64,000 nt of DNA, taken from contig NC_045150.1 in NCBI RefSeq assembly GCF_008831285.2, forward strand, positions 9,000,001 to 9,064,000, read 5' to 3'. The first letter of the stretch is position 1; each line of letters starts with the position of its first letter. Source of the stretch: Nymphaea colorata. Taxonomy: Eukaryota > Streptophyta > Magnoliopsida > Nymphaeales > Nymphaeaceae. Positions 45,756 to 58,447 of this stretch are shown here, piece after piece. Under the pieces are notes generated by a model. That model did not search any database, was not told where the DNA came from, and worked only from the letters and a program-made list of their open reading frames with translations. The position numbers and the translations under genes were made by a program.

Positions 45756-46417
45756 AGCTCCTCCCATGCTTAAGTGTGAATATCATTTTCAGAAAGTCAG
45801 AAGTCAGTGTTGTAGATAAAGATGTTCGATACATATAGTGAAGGGTATTAAAAAGAAGTTAGAATTTGATTGCAACCATCACAAGATGAAGAATGCAGTA
45901 GAGACTATTGGTGAGAAAACAGATAAGAATAATGTAAATCAAGAAATGACCAAGCCATCCACAGGACAAGTATGTAATACACTAATTTTCTGTTGTACGA
46001 TTGTATGTTTTTTTTTTTACTTCCTACGTGGTCTAATCAATGTGCAGGTCTATGCGTTTGTTCTGGCCAACTTGTTCATCAACTGCATGATGGCAGCAAT
46101 TTTAGGATCTCCTGGTATGCCATTAAAGTTTGAAAATGATGGCATGTAGACAAATGTTTATATATAGATGTCAACATGAATTTAATGTACAAAATGTGTT
46201 GTTTTTCGTCATAATATCATTTTGATTCAATGTCATGTGATGTCACAATGAATGTGGCTCATTTACGTGGACAAGTTGCTTGATTGAATAAGAAAATGGG
46301 TAAGAGTTGGCATTGAATTGGATTCAATAAGCCTGCTTCAACAAATTGTAGCATTGGGTTTTTTTCCACTTCATCAAATTGTAGTAATGCTTCTTTGTTT
46401 TAACTTTTAAGATTTTT
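45756..46417. other. 3' flank of FAR1-3
   Basis: Similar to the FAR1-1 flank. A lysine-rich open stretch from 45838 (reads KKKLEFD-like) resembles 20195-20300 but is shifted or interrupted there. A donor-like GTATGT (45970) and TGCAG (46047) match those of the other copies, consistent with a ~78-nt 3'UTR intron. The downstream part repeats the 'gcatgatggcagca' segment found at 20448 and 31658. Confidence 0.5.
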
Positions 46418-47315
46418 GTTGATTCATCGAACAAGTCAGCAACTGTTCCTTACTGATGGCAGGTCTTCTAAACCACCCCTTCTTTTTGGACTGGCATCTG
46501 ATTGTGAAGAAGGAAGGTTTATGTAGATTCAAAGGTATCTTCTATGTATATTAGTAATTCAGCTGGCTGGCATTGAATTGATCCGAGGTTTCCTTGTGTT
46601 TAAGTAAACTTTACTGCAGATCTGCACTTGCAGTGATTAAATACTGGGTTCGCAAATGTGCCTTGTGACCTTATCCTCGAGTATATCATAGTAAGACATT
46701 GATCTGTCTCTTCATAAATAAAGAAGTTCTATTTGTGTTTTGTATCTTTTACCTAGCATCCTCTAGATATGGTTGGTGGGTGCATGTCCTCCATGAGGAG
46801 GGAGATGGAGCTTGTCAAGGTAAGGTCTTTTTGAGATTTTGGATGTGCTGTCTGTATTGAACTGTTAAAACTTAACTTGTAGACAAAAATTAATTTCCAC
46901 TTCATGAATATATTGCACATATTTTTTTATTGTATTAAGATATTTCTTCTCTTATGCCAGTAATCTTGGAAATCAGAATCCTATGAATGTCCATGAGACT
47001 TCCACTTGATCTTCTATTGGTCAGCTTGTTTAAGGGAGTGTAGTCCATTATTCATGATTAGGCATGCATACATCAACAGGTTCGACCTTTCCTGTACATT
47101 GAGTGAGTTTGGGCCTTTATTGAATTATCAGGTTGTATTATCAGGCATGAGTGCAGTCTGCCTACCGAATGTGAAAGCAACTAGCTATCCTATAAGAAGA
47201 TACCCTTTTCTATATTTGCATTCACTGACAAAAAACTGTAACAAGATCAGGTGAAGCAAGAATGGCTGCATAGTGCTGGTGCCAGGGTGGTTGTTCATGT
47301 TACCGCCACCTAAAA
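46418..47315 (+). pseudogene. Truncated DUF676 lipase pseudogene (unit 4)
   Basis: The shortest copy. It has the 3' part of exon 6 (46418-46522), exon 7 (from 46620), exon 8 (46767-46819, donor GT kept) and exon 11 (47251-47315). Exons 1-5, 9 and 10 are missing, and the sequence jumps from intron 8-like DNA to the end of intron 10. Exon 11 is frameshifted. Confidence 0.8.
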
Positions 47316-47592
47316 CAGCAAGAATCTAGTCGACTTATTACATCAAACATCTATGTTTTGTATTCTATTATTTTCATTAGAAACTTAATAAAATTACATA
47401 TATTCGGCCAATGAGTGAATGGGGAGTCCATTTTCTACTATCTCCAGGAAACATGACTGATCTTGTAATGTTCATCCATATAAGAGGGAGAGAGCATGGT
47501 GCCATTGTATGTCAGATCATAAGGATGTTATCTATGAACATGACACAGAACATGAACTATTTTTACTCACACAATCGTTTGCCTCTCTCTCC

Positions 47593-47634
<42 letters not shown>

Positions 47635-50586
47635 TAAAGGACTGTTAAATGTGTTATTTATTGGTTGCCATTAGGTGGTTATGGGGGAAATTAAGAAATA
47701 TCAGCAGTGGACTCACCCAGTTGAATTGCCTGAAGTCTTCTGTATCAACGTATAGTTACGTGTAAACCATATTGACAACTAAAGCTTAAAGCAGAGAATG
47801 TCTACGTTTCCCATGGCTGATGTTTAGTTACACTGTAAAGATGGCACCGATGGTGACGTTGCCCAAGAAGTAACTTTGCCTTACTGGGATGGTGAAGAAA
47901 GAAGATGAAGGTCTAGACAATCAGAAATTGATTATTCGGTTATTAAGTTAGATTAGACCTTTGTCTTGTACAACTACATGTAGCATCTGAATCTTAGAAA
48001 TGATAGATGTTATTGCATAGCATTTCAAGCCTGGAACTGAAATCAGGTTTTTTCTTGGTACATATTGGAAATATTTGAAAATTAAAGGCCTGATTTTTGT
48101 TATTTACTTTTATTCTTTCTGCAATTGTTTTCCTGCATCAACAAGTACATAATTTATGTATGTCTGTTTATGGTATGTTGGCTTGTCAAAGTGACGAAAC
48201 AATTAATTTTTAATTTTTTGAATAAGACTAGTATTGATCATATGATCTGTCTAAATAAGTAAAAAAGATACGCATTTTTTTTAACTGTTGATAACTTCAT
48301 TAGTCAGTAGACAGAGTACATTGGCAGTAGTTGACGGTGATGTAATGCAATAGACAAATATCATGATATTTTATTTCTTTCGGTGGGCGTTTGATGGGGA
48401 GGAAACATACTGTAGCGGCAAGAAAATGATTCACATTTTTTAAATTTCCTCCCCATCAAACGGAGGATGAAAAATTTGTCCGTTGGATGCATTTTCGGAA
48501 TCATATTTCGGAAATATCGTCCCACCTCCGTGGGTGGAAAGAAAATTTCCTGATGAAAAAACTGCCCGATAGGGCTTCTCAAAATTTCATTTTTGCGTCT
48601 CGTAAGGCCGCCGCTTGAAGGGGCTGGTGGTGGTGGTGCTGCCTCCTTCCCATTCCATTTTTCTTGGAAACTTCTTTCCAGGATCTTATATACCACTCCA
48701 TATTTCCAATCGTACCTTGGTATCTTGAGCAAAAACGGTCTTTCACTTCTTTATGTTCCCTGCTATTCAAACGGTCAATAGTGCATATGCAACCAGACAT
48801 GCCTAGTCGCTACGTTTATGTTGAAGTACATGATGATGATTTGGTACTGAGTAAAATGAGTCCCGTGGCTGGTTTTTTATTGGCTTTGTGGCTTGCGTTT
48901 AAGAAATTAACTATAAACAAGGACACTAAGTGGTACCAAATTAATTAGGTATGCATGTTTGCTTATATCCAAAGCTCTATATATTTACTAGCATATCTGA
49001 AACCGTTAGATACAAGAAGATTTCTGAATCCTTCCGATACTTAAACATTGTAGTCGACCAATTTTCTGCTGTTTGTGAATTCCAACGAAAAAATACTTTG
49101 ATGGACTGGACTTAACCAAAAATGTTGCAACCAGAGGGATACAAATAGATTTTAAATTTATATTATTCTACTAGTGACCCCAAAGGGTTGTTTGGCAACA
49201 GTTTGTTAATGTTTCGTTGTCTCAATTTGATGATGTTTCGTGAATCTGTCTCAATTTGATAAAATACTGTAACACAGTTTTGGAATAGATTCATAAAATA
49301 GTAACAAACTGTTTTGAGTGAGGCATCTTATTATGTTGTGTACTGCTTGATCTAACATTTAATGAAAATTGAATGATTGCCAAATAACAACCTGGACACT
49401 GATCTTTGACATCCCTATCAACATGCATCTGCTTCATCCTATCCACCTGGCAGGGCATCTTCGTAATTGCCCGAGTTTGCGAAAGTACCCTAGAAGAAAG
49501 ATTTTGGTTCTCTATTGCCATTGCAGGTATGGATTAACCATTGTCTGGAGTTGTCTTATAGGGCTCATTTGCATCTCCTGGATCTCAGATCCAAATAGTT
49601 CCAAGAAGCCTGGTATCTGGAATCGGGTAATGTTTCCATTGGTTTGATGCAAAAGTCTGATCTTATTGAAGTGGTAGGAATAACGAAAGGAGGGAATGGT
49701 CATATTGAATATCTCTCACAAAAGAATGTACTGTCCGGCTCTATGAACAAAACCACCAGTTCTTGCAATTTCTTGGAGCTCCCCCTTCTAATGGATGGGT
49801 AGGAAAAATTCCTACATTGGAATCTAAACTGGCGCATTCTGAAAAGCTGAATTTGAATAATTAAAATATATTTAACAATTAACAAATAAAAGAAGAAAAG
49901 TGCAGGTACCTACCTTTTCTATTTTTGAAGAGGATATTTAAATGGCAGAAGAATGTTCCACCAATAGAACACACCCTTAAAATCTGTTTTTAGCTTTGTG
50001 AGCAATTATTATTGATGGCATTTAGGGAAGTTAATTGATCGTATTTGGATTTATTATTCAACGAATTCCTTCAAAAAAGTTGAATATGAAAAAAAAAAAC
50101 ATTTGAACAAGGAATTTGATTGGGTCCGGATTCAAGTTCAAATTTGTAGTTGGTTTTAATAAATGTCCTATCAGATTTAGACTCGAATTCAAGTTCATAT
50201 ACAGATTTAGTTTCAAAAATATGCATTTAATGTTTGTAAATTTTGAAAGCCATTCTCACCATGTCAAAATGATGTTTTCAATTGTATATCTAACATTTTA
50301 ATTGAGGTGTGAAAGTAATGGTAACGTTCGGATCAGATTTTGATTGGTAATTTAAAATTTTGGATTCAGATGTTGTATAAACTTTTCTTCATTCATGTAC
50401 CAATCCAAATCTGGGAACGTTTGATGAATATAATATTGTAAAAGATACATCCGATTCGAATATGATCTGTTGCTATCCTTATTGCCGTTGAATATCATAT
50501 CATCATTCTTGGCCTTCAAAGTTGGGACTCGAGACAACTCGAACTCGTTTAGCAAAAGGAAGAGACTCGAGCTCAAGTTGAGATCT
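47316..50586. other. Spacer of unit 4
   Basis: 47.3-48.2 kb matches the lipase 3' flank, with a (CT)n(CA)n run at 47583-47634. 48.3-48.6 kb holds a palindrome listed separately. 49.17-49.32 kb has a 12-bp inverted pair (49197-49208 and 49302-49313) that may mark a MITE. 49.4-49.9 kb resembles spacers of units 2, 3 and 5. The frames here lack domains and conservation, and no gene was supported. Confidence 0.5.
48388..48462. repeat. Perfect 18-bp inverted repeat (hairpin)
   Basis: CGTTTGATGGGGAGGAAA (48388-48405) is perfectly complementary to 48445-48462, with a 39-base loop. The GGGCGTTTGAT start resembles Tourist-like MITE ends such as the element at 38301, so this may be a small MITE or part of one. 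No clear target duplication was found. Confidence 0.75.
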
Positions 50587-50886
50587 AACAAGCGGGGCCT
50601 ATCCACGTGGGACCAAGTAAGATCCAACCATGCGTAGGCTCACGTAAGGGATCGTGTGTTGTACAGGTGAAGGACATGGAAGTCATATCTTGTCCATGTC
50701 ATGGATGCAAAAATCATTTCAAAGGAACACTTATAAGAGAGTGGAGGGAGGGAAACATGGACTTTGCTTTTTCGTTTTCTCTCGTGTATTTTTTGATTTT
50801 TCTATCGCTTCTCTTTCCGCGTTTGTTCAGAGCGGGGGGAAGAGGAAAAGGGAAAACGAGCGGGGGCAGGAGGAAGCAGGTCGGCC
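50587..50886 (+). promoter_or_regulatory. Conserved upstream/5'UTR block of FAR1-4
   Basis: Carries the AGGACATGGAAGTCATAT box (from 50671), the CATGGATGCAAAAATCATTT box, TTTTTGATTTTTC, the purine-rich leader and GGCCATGG. It differs from copies 1 and 3 just downstream of these boxes (no CGGCTGCAT). A G-box core CACGTG within CCACGTGG lies at 50603-50610; G-boxes are common targets of light-signalling factors, but its use here is untested. Confidence 0.6.
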
Positions 50887-52208
50887 ATGGCGTCGTCGAA
50901 TGATCGAGAGAGCTATGTCTGCACCGCTAATCTCGCCGGGCGGGCCGAGTGCCATGATGGTAATTGGTACCTATTGTCTTCCTCTTTTTTCTTTGGTTTG
51001 GTGTCTAGGGTTCTATGTCTGCTACGATTCCGTGGGTTGGAATTTTTGTTTTCTTTTGAAAATGTTTTCTGTCGCAATTGGACTGATAGGTGAATTCTCT
51101 GTGTGTGTGTGTGTGCGGGGGCGCGGGTTCGGTGGTTATTTTATTTTATTTTTTTTAATATTTGTCTTATCAGCTAAGATTATAGTTCATTTTTATCCAA
51201 CTGCGATGGAACAATGCTCGGATGCGTGACTCGGTGCGGAGTAAACGATTTTAAAATCTAGTCGTTTCGTTTCTCTTTTTCAAATTTCTGAATTGAATTT
51301 TTGCGTGTAGGATTAGTGTTTCCTTTGGAAAAGAAGGTTGGGGGTGATGGAGATCTCTCATGGATTGTTCCGTCGTTTATTTCATCTAGTAGCATGATAG
51401 TTGGTGTCTACGTTTTTCTTTCAAGGCTAACTTGACGGTGATAGGGATTTCCAGCCAATCTATTATAGTTTCTCAGTTATTTGGACACCTAGGAAACTAG
51501 GACGTTCGTGCATGTTAATGGTAAAACTGGTAATTTTGCGATAAAAGAGCAATTTTGGACATTAAGTGAGCAGATGAAAGTTCGTAGAGGGTGGGAGAGT
51601 TCTTCCATTAGGTTGGAATTTAAAATAGATTAGGCTAGAGCTGCACGGGGTTTCAAAGTGACAATGTAGAAAGAGTGCAAGTCATAGACTCCCTCCGACG
51701 TTTTGTGATTTCAGTAGTTACTTTTGAGGAGCAAGTGGCCTTTCGGTCAAAACTTTAGTTATCAGGAAAGGCAGAGCAAGAAAGAAAAATGGTTGAAGCA
51801 TAAAAAGTAAAAACTAATATATATTATATAGTCACAACACGTGTTTTTCGAAAAAAACGTGGTAAATTAAATGACCGTTTAAAACTTAAAAAGACGTGTT
51901 TTTTTGAAAAAAAAAACGTAAGAAACAAAAAAACGTGTTTTTAACGCGTTTTTTTGCATTTTCTAAGTTTTTTTTCACTTTTTTCATTTTTTAAAAGATT
52001 TTTACTGCCAAATTTTTCATTTTTTATTTGTTGCAAATCGACTTATCTTTTGATGTTCATGTTATTAGTTTCTCACTTATTTTATTTTTCCCCATTTTTA
52101 GTTTTTTAAATTTTTTAAACATTTACCATATTTCTTCCATTTTTTTTCAAGCTCGCCATATTATACTCGAGAAAAACCTCACCGTTTAAAGCTCTGAGAC
52201 ATTATTTG

Positions 52209-52294
<86 letters not shown>

Positions 52295-52537
52295 ACCGGT
52301 GAATGCTAGACAGATAAGGAACAATCTCAACATCTGATCTTTTTCAGATCGGTGGTTGAGAGAAAGAAAAACAAGGAGAAAAAGGTGTAAAATAATTCTA
52401 GATAATGAAAATGTTCTATCACCTTTCTCTCATTGTTTTTCTTTCAACTAACGATCTAAAAAAAATCAAGAGATTATTCTTTACCTGCATAGCATTTAAG
52501 TATCTAACATTTACTACTTTCTCTCTCTCTCTCTCTG

Positions 52538-52569
<32 letters not shown>

Positions 52570-55538
52570 GTTCAATGCTGCCCAACAGTTATATAGATAT
52601 ATATATAGCTCATGGTTTATGTTGTGGTGACGGTTTATGGTAGCTTTAGCACTGATCTATAGTTTTCTTACCATCTTACCAACGAATTTTTAAATTTTAC
52701 CCATTTGATAAATATCCACCACACAGCAGCGTTGACTTTTCCCCTCTTCCTCTCTCTCTCTCACTCATATATATATAATTGTAAATTATCCTGGTGAGTC
52801 AAAATATTTGTATATGAACCACGTTTTTGTCTCAATTAGGATATCCAACTTAAAGGGGAAGTCCTAAGTTCCCATTGGGCGACAAATTACAACTTGAAAA
52901 TTTATTTGTTAAAAAATTGAAATCCAATCTGTTGACAACCAAAAAGCTTGTTTTGTCAGGGTGAGTAGTATTAGTATATAAGAAAATGCAGTGCAACCAT
53001 TTTTGCGAAATATATAAATTATGTAAATATATGGACTTTGTATAGGCTTTGTGAATTGCCTGATCAGCTCGATTAATGGTTTACAAAATGTCATATACGA
53101 AGATATTCCAAAGAAAATAATAATTATTCCTTCGATTTTGAAGAATTAACTGCAAGTATGATTTGATCTCTTATAAATCATCAAACAAGTTGGTCATATT
53201 GTGCAATAGTTAATACATATAATTTTCATATTTCATGGTTTCATATTTCAAAAAATGATGCTTTAATTAGGATTGCAACAAATTTGGCATTTCGACAAAG
53301 AAGTTGTTTTAACAATCCAATGTTTTTCATGTATGTTAAATTGCTTTGTATTGGTAAATTGTTGTACCTTATTTTTGATATGTATGGTAGGTCATTGTTC
53401 TTTTTAATTTTGTATGGATGGTAGGTCTTACTTGCACTATTAATCGTTGTTGTTTAATTTCTATACATATATCCTATAAATCATTGTGAATGTTTTTGCT
53501 TGCGAAAATTGCAGCACCCCAATATTTTTTTGCTTGGATAGCATTGAGTGTTTACATATACTGTATATCACTTCATATGATTGATTTTTTGTTTATTGCA
53601 GTGGTACCCTTATCATCTAGTAGAAATGAAGAATCTAAATCTCAGTTGGTGGAAAATTCTATTGATAAAGAGAACATATGCAGGAATGATGCACTTGAAT
53701 GCAGTTCTGCACATAGAAACTTTTTGGTTGGTGATATGAATGACTCGCCTGAAAGTGGTAAAAGTGATACAGGTGCAAGCACTGGAAATACTGTCGACTC
53801 GTATATTCCAATAGAAGGAATGCAATTCGAAAGTGAGGACGATGCATATAATTTCTACAATGATTATGCTTTCAAATATGGCTTTAGTGTTAGAAAGTCG
53901 ACTTGGGATAAAAATGCAAGGGGCGTCATTGTGAGAAGGACATTTGTTTGTTCTAAGGAAGGTTGGAAGAATTCAAGGGGAAATCCATCAACACGTAAGC
54001 CAGATACAAGATGCGGTTGTCCAGCAAAAATGGTGCTAAGGGGACTTCCAGATGGAAGATATTTCATTCGTACCTTCATATGTGGCCATAACCATCCTTT
54101 GGCACCTCCATCTATATCTCCTTTATTAAGGTCTCATCGTAAAATAACATCTTCACATCTTGCAACAGGTGAATTAGTTGATAATGTTGGCATTGCACCA
54201 AAAAAGCCATACAAAAACTTTGTAAAGGTAAATGATGATTGCAAGAATGTGTTATTCACGGCCATGGATTGTAGAAACCACTTGAGGAAAAAAAGGACAA
54301 AGACCATGAAAGAGAGTGAAATACATGTTTTGCTTGATTACTTGCAGAAGAAATCAAACGAGGACCTTGGTTTTTATAGTGCTGTTCAATTAGATAAAGA
54401 TGGATCTGCTACAAATGTGTTTTGGGCAGACACGAGGTCAAAAGCGGATTATGAATATTTTAATGATGTTCTTGTTTTTGACACAACAGTGAAAAATAAT
54501 ACTTATCAGTGGCCATTTGTGCAGTTTGTAGGATTGAATAATCACTCACAGAGTTGTATTTTTGGCAGTGCACTTTTGTATAATGAGACAGAACAAACTT
54601 TTGAGTGGTTGTTTAAAGTGTTTACTGAAGCAATGAATGGGAAACACCCTCAAGTTGTATTAACAGATAATGATAATGCAATAGCTATTGCAGTGTCTTG
54701 TGTATGGCCTAATGCACATCATCGTTTCTGTTTATGGCATATTTTCCAAGATGCAGTCAAAAACATAGGCCACATACTTAATGAGAAAACAGACTTTAAA
54801 GAAAGCTTTATAAGGTGCATACTTCAGTTCCAAGATGATGACACTTTTACATCTGCATGGGAACAAATGATTAATGTGTACAATCTTGAAGAAAATATAT
54901 GGTTGCAGAGATTATATAAAAATAAGGAAAAGTGGGCATTGGCATATGGAAGACAACACTTTTGTGCAGATATGATAAGCACACAGAGAGTTGAACATAT
55001 GCATGCTACATTGAAAAATTGCTTGTACTCTTGTTTAACAATTTTTTGCTTTATGGAACAATATGAATTATTCATAGACAGTCTTAGACAAAGTGAACTT
55101 GAGGAAGATGTAAAGGGCTTCAACACACGCCCTGTAACTTTGGGCATAAAAGTACTAATGCGACCTGCAGATCTGTATACACCAACTATATTTGAATGGT
55201 TTAAAAAGGAAGTTATTGAAGCTTGGAATTGCAAATTAGAAGTAGATATACAAAGAACAAATATGTACCGGTACCATGTGTTATGGGATGGAGAAGAGCC
55301 TCTTGAAAAGCAAGAAGCATATGTTACATACAATGTCGACAATAAAATTGTTGAATGTACATGCAAAAACTATGAATTTAAGGGTATTCTATGTCGTCAT
55401 GCATTAAAGGCACTTGACCGAGTGAATATTAAAGAAATACCTGAGTTGTATATTATGCGAAGATGGACGAAACACGCAAAGACAAAAATGTTGAACACAA
55501 GTCACGAAAGTGCTTCAGCTCATGGAGGCCAGTCTTAA
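50887..55538 (+). CDS. FAR1-related protein, copy 4, shortened at both ends
   Basis: Exons 50887-50959 and 53602-55538, phase-1 junction, 669 aa, the shortest copy. The donor at 50960 (GTAATT) is needed to keep frame; the ancestral-looking GTACCT now lies 7 bases downstream at 50967 and would shift it. FAR1 DNA-binding domain ~92-195; MULE domain with Asp in FDTT (~316), Asp in LTD (~378), CLWHI and Glu in QRVEH (~487, Ser replaced by His); SWIM finger CTC...CRH at ~610-624. Relative to copies 2 and 3, ~16 residues are missing from the N-terminal linker and about 57 from the helical tail after the LNTSH segment. All deletions are in frame. It is nearest to copy 2. Probably still a DNA-binding protein, but the tail is gone. 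Confidence 0.87.
51838..52212. repeat. Dispersed AT-rich repeat, copy b, in FAR1-4 intron
   Basis: Matches 40545-40805 in the same orientation. It begins with short self-complementary CACGTGTTTTTCG-type motifs. Together with the following microsatellite it helps explain why this intron (2.64 kb) is longer than the 1.74-1.81 kb introns of the other copies. Confidence 0.6.
52212..52291. repeat. (TA)n(GA)n compound microsatellite
   Basis: About 25 TA units followed by about 15 GA units, directly after the dispersed repeat. Further (CT)n and (TA)n runs follow at 52520-52570 and 52750-52777. Confidence 0.96.
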
Positions 55539-57629
55539 AGAATAAGAGTAAAAGACCACTATGAAGGTCCTACAACTCCTATAAGTACGTGACAAGTATG
55601 GACTATACTAAATTCTTTCCTTTTATTTCATTTGTTTAATTAGAATATGGTTTTTTGATGTGCAGGAACATACATTTGTGCTGAACACCTTGAAACTTAT
55701 ATGGCATCCAACTTGTTATTTCAACTGTATGATGGAAGTTTTACTGATCTCCTGGTATGTCATTAAATTTTGTCCGTAAGATAACGACACAGATTTAATG
55801 TTTAAAGTTTTTTGTTTTGTCATAGCGTCATTTGATTTAATATCACGTGATGTTACAAGGGAAGATTGATTTTCACATGGACAACCTCATTGATTGAATA
55901 AGAAAATAGATGGAGAAGTTGGCAACAGGAATAAAAAATTCTTTGTTTCAACAAAAATTGCAGCACTGCTTCTTTGGCAAATTGTACCATTGATTATTCA
56001 ATTTTAACGTTTTTATTGAAGCACTTACAATATATATTCATGTACACTAAACAAATTATAGATTGTAGTATTTATAGAACATTGACTTCAATGTTAATTG
56101 TCATATATATACTATCATATAATGTAAATAGCCACATGCATTGCTGTCATATAATGCAAGTAACTGTGGTATCATAATATCATTAGTATCGCAACAATAA
56201 AGTAAACCATAATTGCATCATTGCTCAAGTATGGTTTCATAGTTTGCACATTTATGGTTAAATCACTTATGTTTACTACTTTACATGCGTCTTTACTTTG
56301 AATTGTATTTTGTTAAAACACTCATCTTTGTTTATTGCATCATATTGTTAGATCTTCATCCTATGTTAAATAGTTAAAGCACATTCTTGTTTACATGCAT
56401 TGCTATTGTTCATGCTTTTCTCACAAAGGAAATAGAATATGGGAAAAATCACCAAAACTGATTGTCAATTAACCATTGTCACATATATGTTGATATTTCA
56501 AAAATATTGAAATATTAACGAGAGAAATGAGACAAAGTTGCAGAATAAGTTGCTATTTGTTGGAATCGTTGAATTGCCTTAATGCAGATGTATATTTGCT
56601 TCTTCCATTCTGTAAAGTCCTTAAAATTTGGATTACAATATGACATGAAAGTTTTACTCAAAGCTAGAGTTGAAAAGCAATTGACTGACTGTGCTCAGTT
56701 GACCAAAAGAATCTAAGTTTTGCAGGTTATACAACCAACTATGATGAGAATAAGAAAATAAGCTAAAGTGGGTATACCATGAAATACAGGCTAAATTGTA
56801 CTCTTTCATTTGTTGCAGGAGCTTTTTGCAGTAATTCACAGACTTTTGTATAACATGTGCAATAAGAACATATCATATACATAAATGTGCATGTTATTAT
56901 ACGATTGCAACGCAGTAGTAAGGTTGTATTCGATGTCACATGGGTGCGGGGTGCGGGTTAGGATGTCTATATTTTCTTTATCAAGGTTATCTTGGTCTCA
57001 TACAAAATTCAAAGTTATTAAATAAAATAATAAATGGATGAAAGGCTGGGTCATTCTACTTAAAGGAGGATAGTCAACAGTCTTAGCCGTCCTTTAAAAA
57101 GGATGTCCAGACTTGTAACCTTCATTAAAAAATTTAAAACGTAGACCAATAAAACTTGATGTCCTTTAAAAAGGACTTCAAATTTCTGATCCTTTGGGGC
57201 TCTCTTTCTCAAAAAAGAAAGTGTGAAAGAAAGAGGGAAAAAGGGAAATAGAGAGAAATAGGAGGGAAAAAGGGGGAGGAGAGAGAGGAGGGAAAAAGGA
57301 AGAGGGAAAAGATGGGAGAAGAAAAAAATAGCAAATGCAGTCAGCAGCACCCGATTCGGTTTGACCAAGTCAGCTGCCATGTCGGAAAGCACCTGCACCC
57401 GAGCCCGAGTCTATTCAGGTGCGTCGCCACTTTTGGCGCACCCATGTTTCACTTGTATTATATGGCAATTTGCATCTAGGCATATAACAATTTGCACCAT
57501 ATTGGTACTATGTTACATGCTACAAAAAGACTTTCATGGAATAACAGTGATTTACATTAACACCATCTTTTACATTAGCATTTTCTAGTACGATATCGTG
57601 TGTTCAAGGGTTGAACATTAACCTACTTT
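55539..57629. other. 3' flank of FAR1-4 and spacer
   Basis: A donor-like GTATGG (55596) and TGCAG (55665) follow the stop, as in other copies. 55.97-56.45 kb holds diverged 'acatgcattgct' motifs. 57.06-57.33 kb has a purine-rich GGGAAAAAGGG tract. 57.34-57.44 kb is a GC-rich 'cacccgag' segment like those inside the element at 57712. 57.455-57.57 kb repeats the 'ggcaatttgca' motifs seen after FAR1-2. No gene was supported. Confidence 0.5.
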
Positions 57630-57703
57630 GTGCTCACTTGCTGGGTTGTTCACACTATATGCAATTTCTGTTGTATATTCTCAAGATTATGATCCCACAA
57701 ATG

Positions 57704-58413
57704 CCAGTAGACTATGTTGTCAAGGCACCAGGCTGCGCCTAGTGCCTAGGCGAGGCCTAGGCAAAAAAGACAACCAATTTTTTTTTTTAGTTATGTTAAT
57801 ATGTCAAGATATTTTAATTAATTATTAGTTTATTACTAATATTTGACATATGGAGAGTAATAATATAACAAGAATAATCAACTTAAACAATAAAAGTTTT
57901 AATTGTTTACTTCATTGAATATGCAAAATCAATATAAGAAGTTTAATATTACTCATTAAATGTAATCTAATACAAAAAACAAAGAAAAATTAGATCTAAT
58001 CTCTAGAAGAAGGAATGTAAATCTGCAAGAAGGCTTTAATCCATTTGTACTTAAAGAAAGACATAACCATACTCATGTATGTATATAACATGTATGAGGT
58101 ATCCTAATACTATATAACAAACTAAGTGACTAACAATGTATACATATGACAACATAATGAACATAACAATACATCAAAATATGTAATCAATACGACATAA
58201 AATACATAACAATATATACTCAATTAAGAAACTTTAATTGAAAGGGAATGTGACTCTTCACTTTCCCATGGACTCGGCGTGTTGGAGCCTAGGCCAGCAT
58301 AGGTGAGCTTAGGCGCAAACCTATGTCACCTAGGTGTGGGGTGCTGGTGCGGCGCATCCCAAAAAATTTAGGTGCGGCGGTGCGGCGATAATATTTATTT
58401 GTTATTATTATTA

Positions 58414-58447
<34 letters not shown>

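Noticed and set aside
45838-46149. Separate small gene after FAR1-3
   Set aside because: The frame begins without a supported ATG, is broken in the matching FAR1-1 flank, and crosses donor- and acceptor-like sites. It is better treated as 3'UTR or a relic of a longer C-terminus.
48361-48732. Reverse-strand frame of 123 codons with Pro- and Phe-rich stretches
   Set aside because: It crosses the palindrome at 48388-48462, has no recognisable domain and no counterpart in the other units.
16165-55538. FAR1 genes as active Mutator-like transposons
   Set aside because: No long terminal inverted repeats or 9-bp duplications bracket the genes, each has an intron and the full FAR1-MULE-SWIM host-gene layout, and they are repeated as larger units that include lipase DNA.
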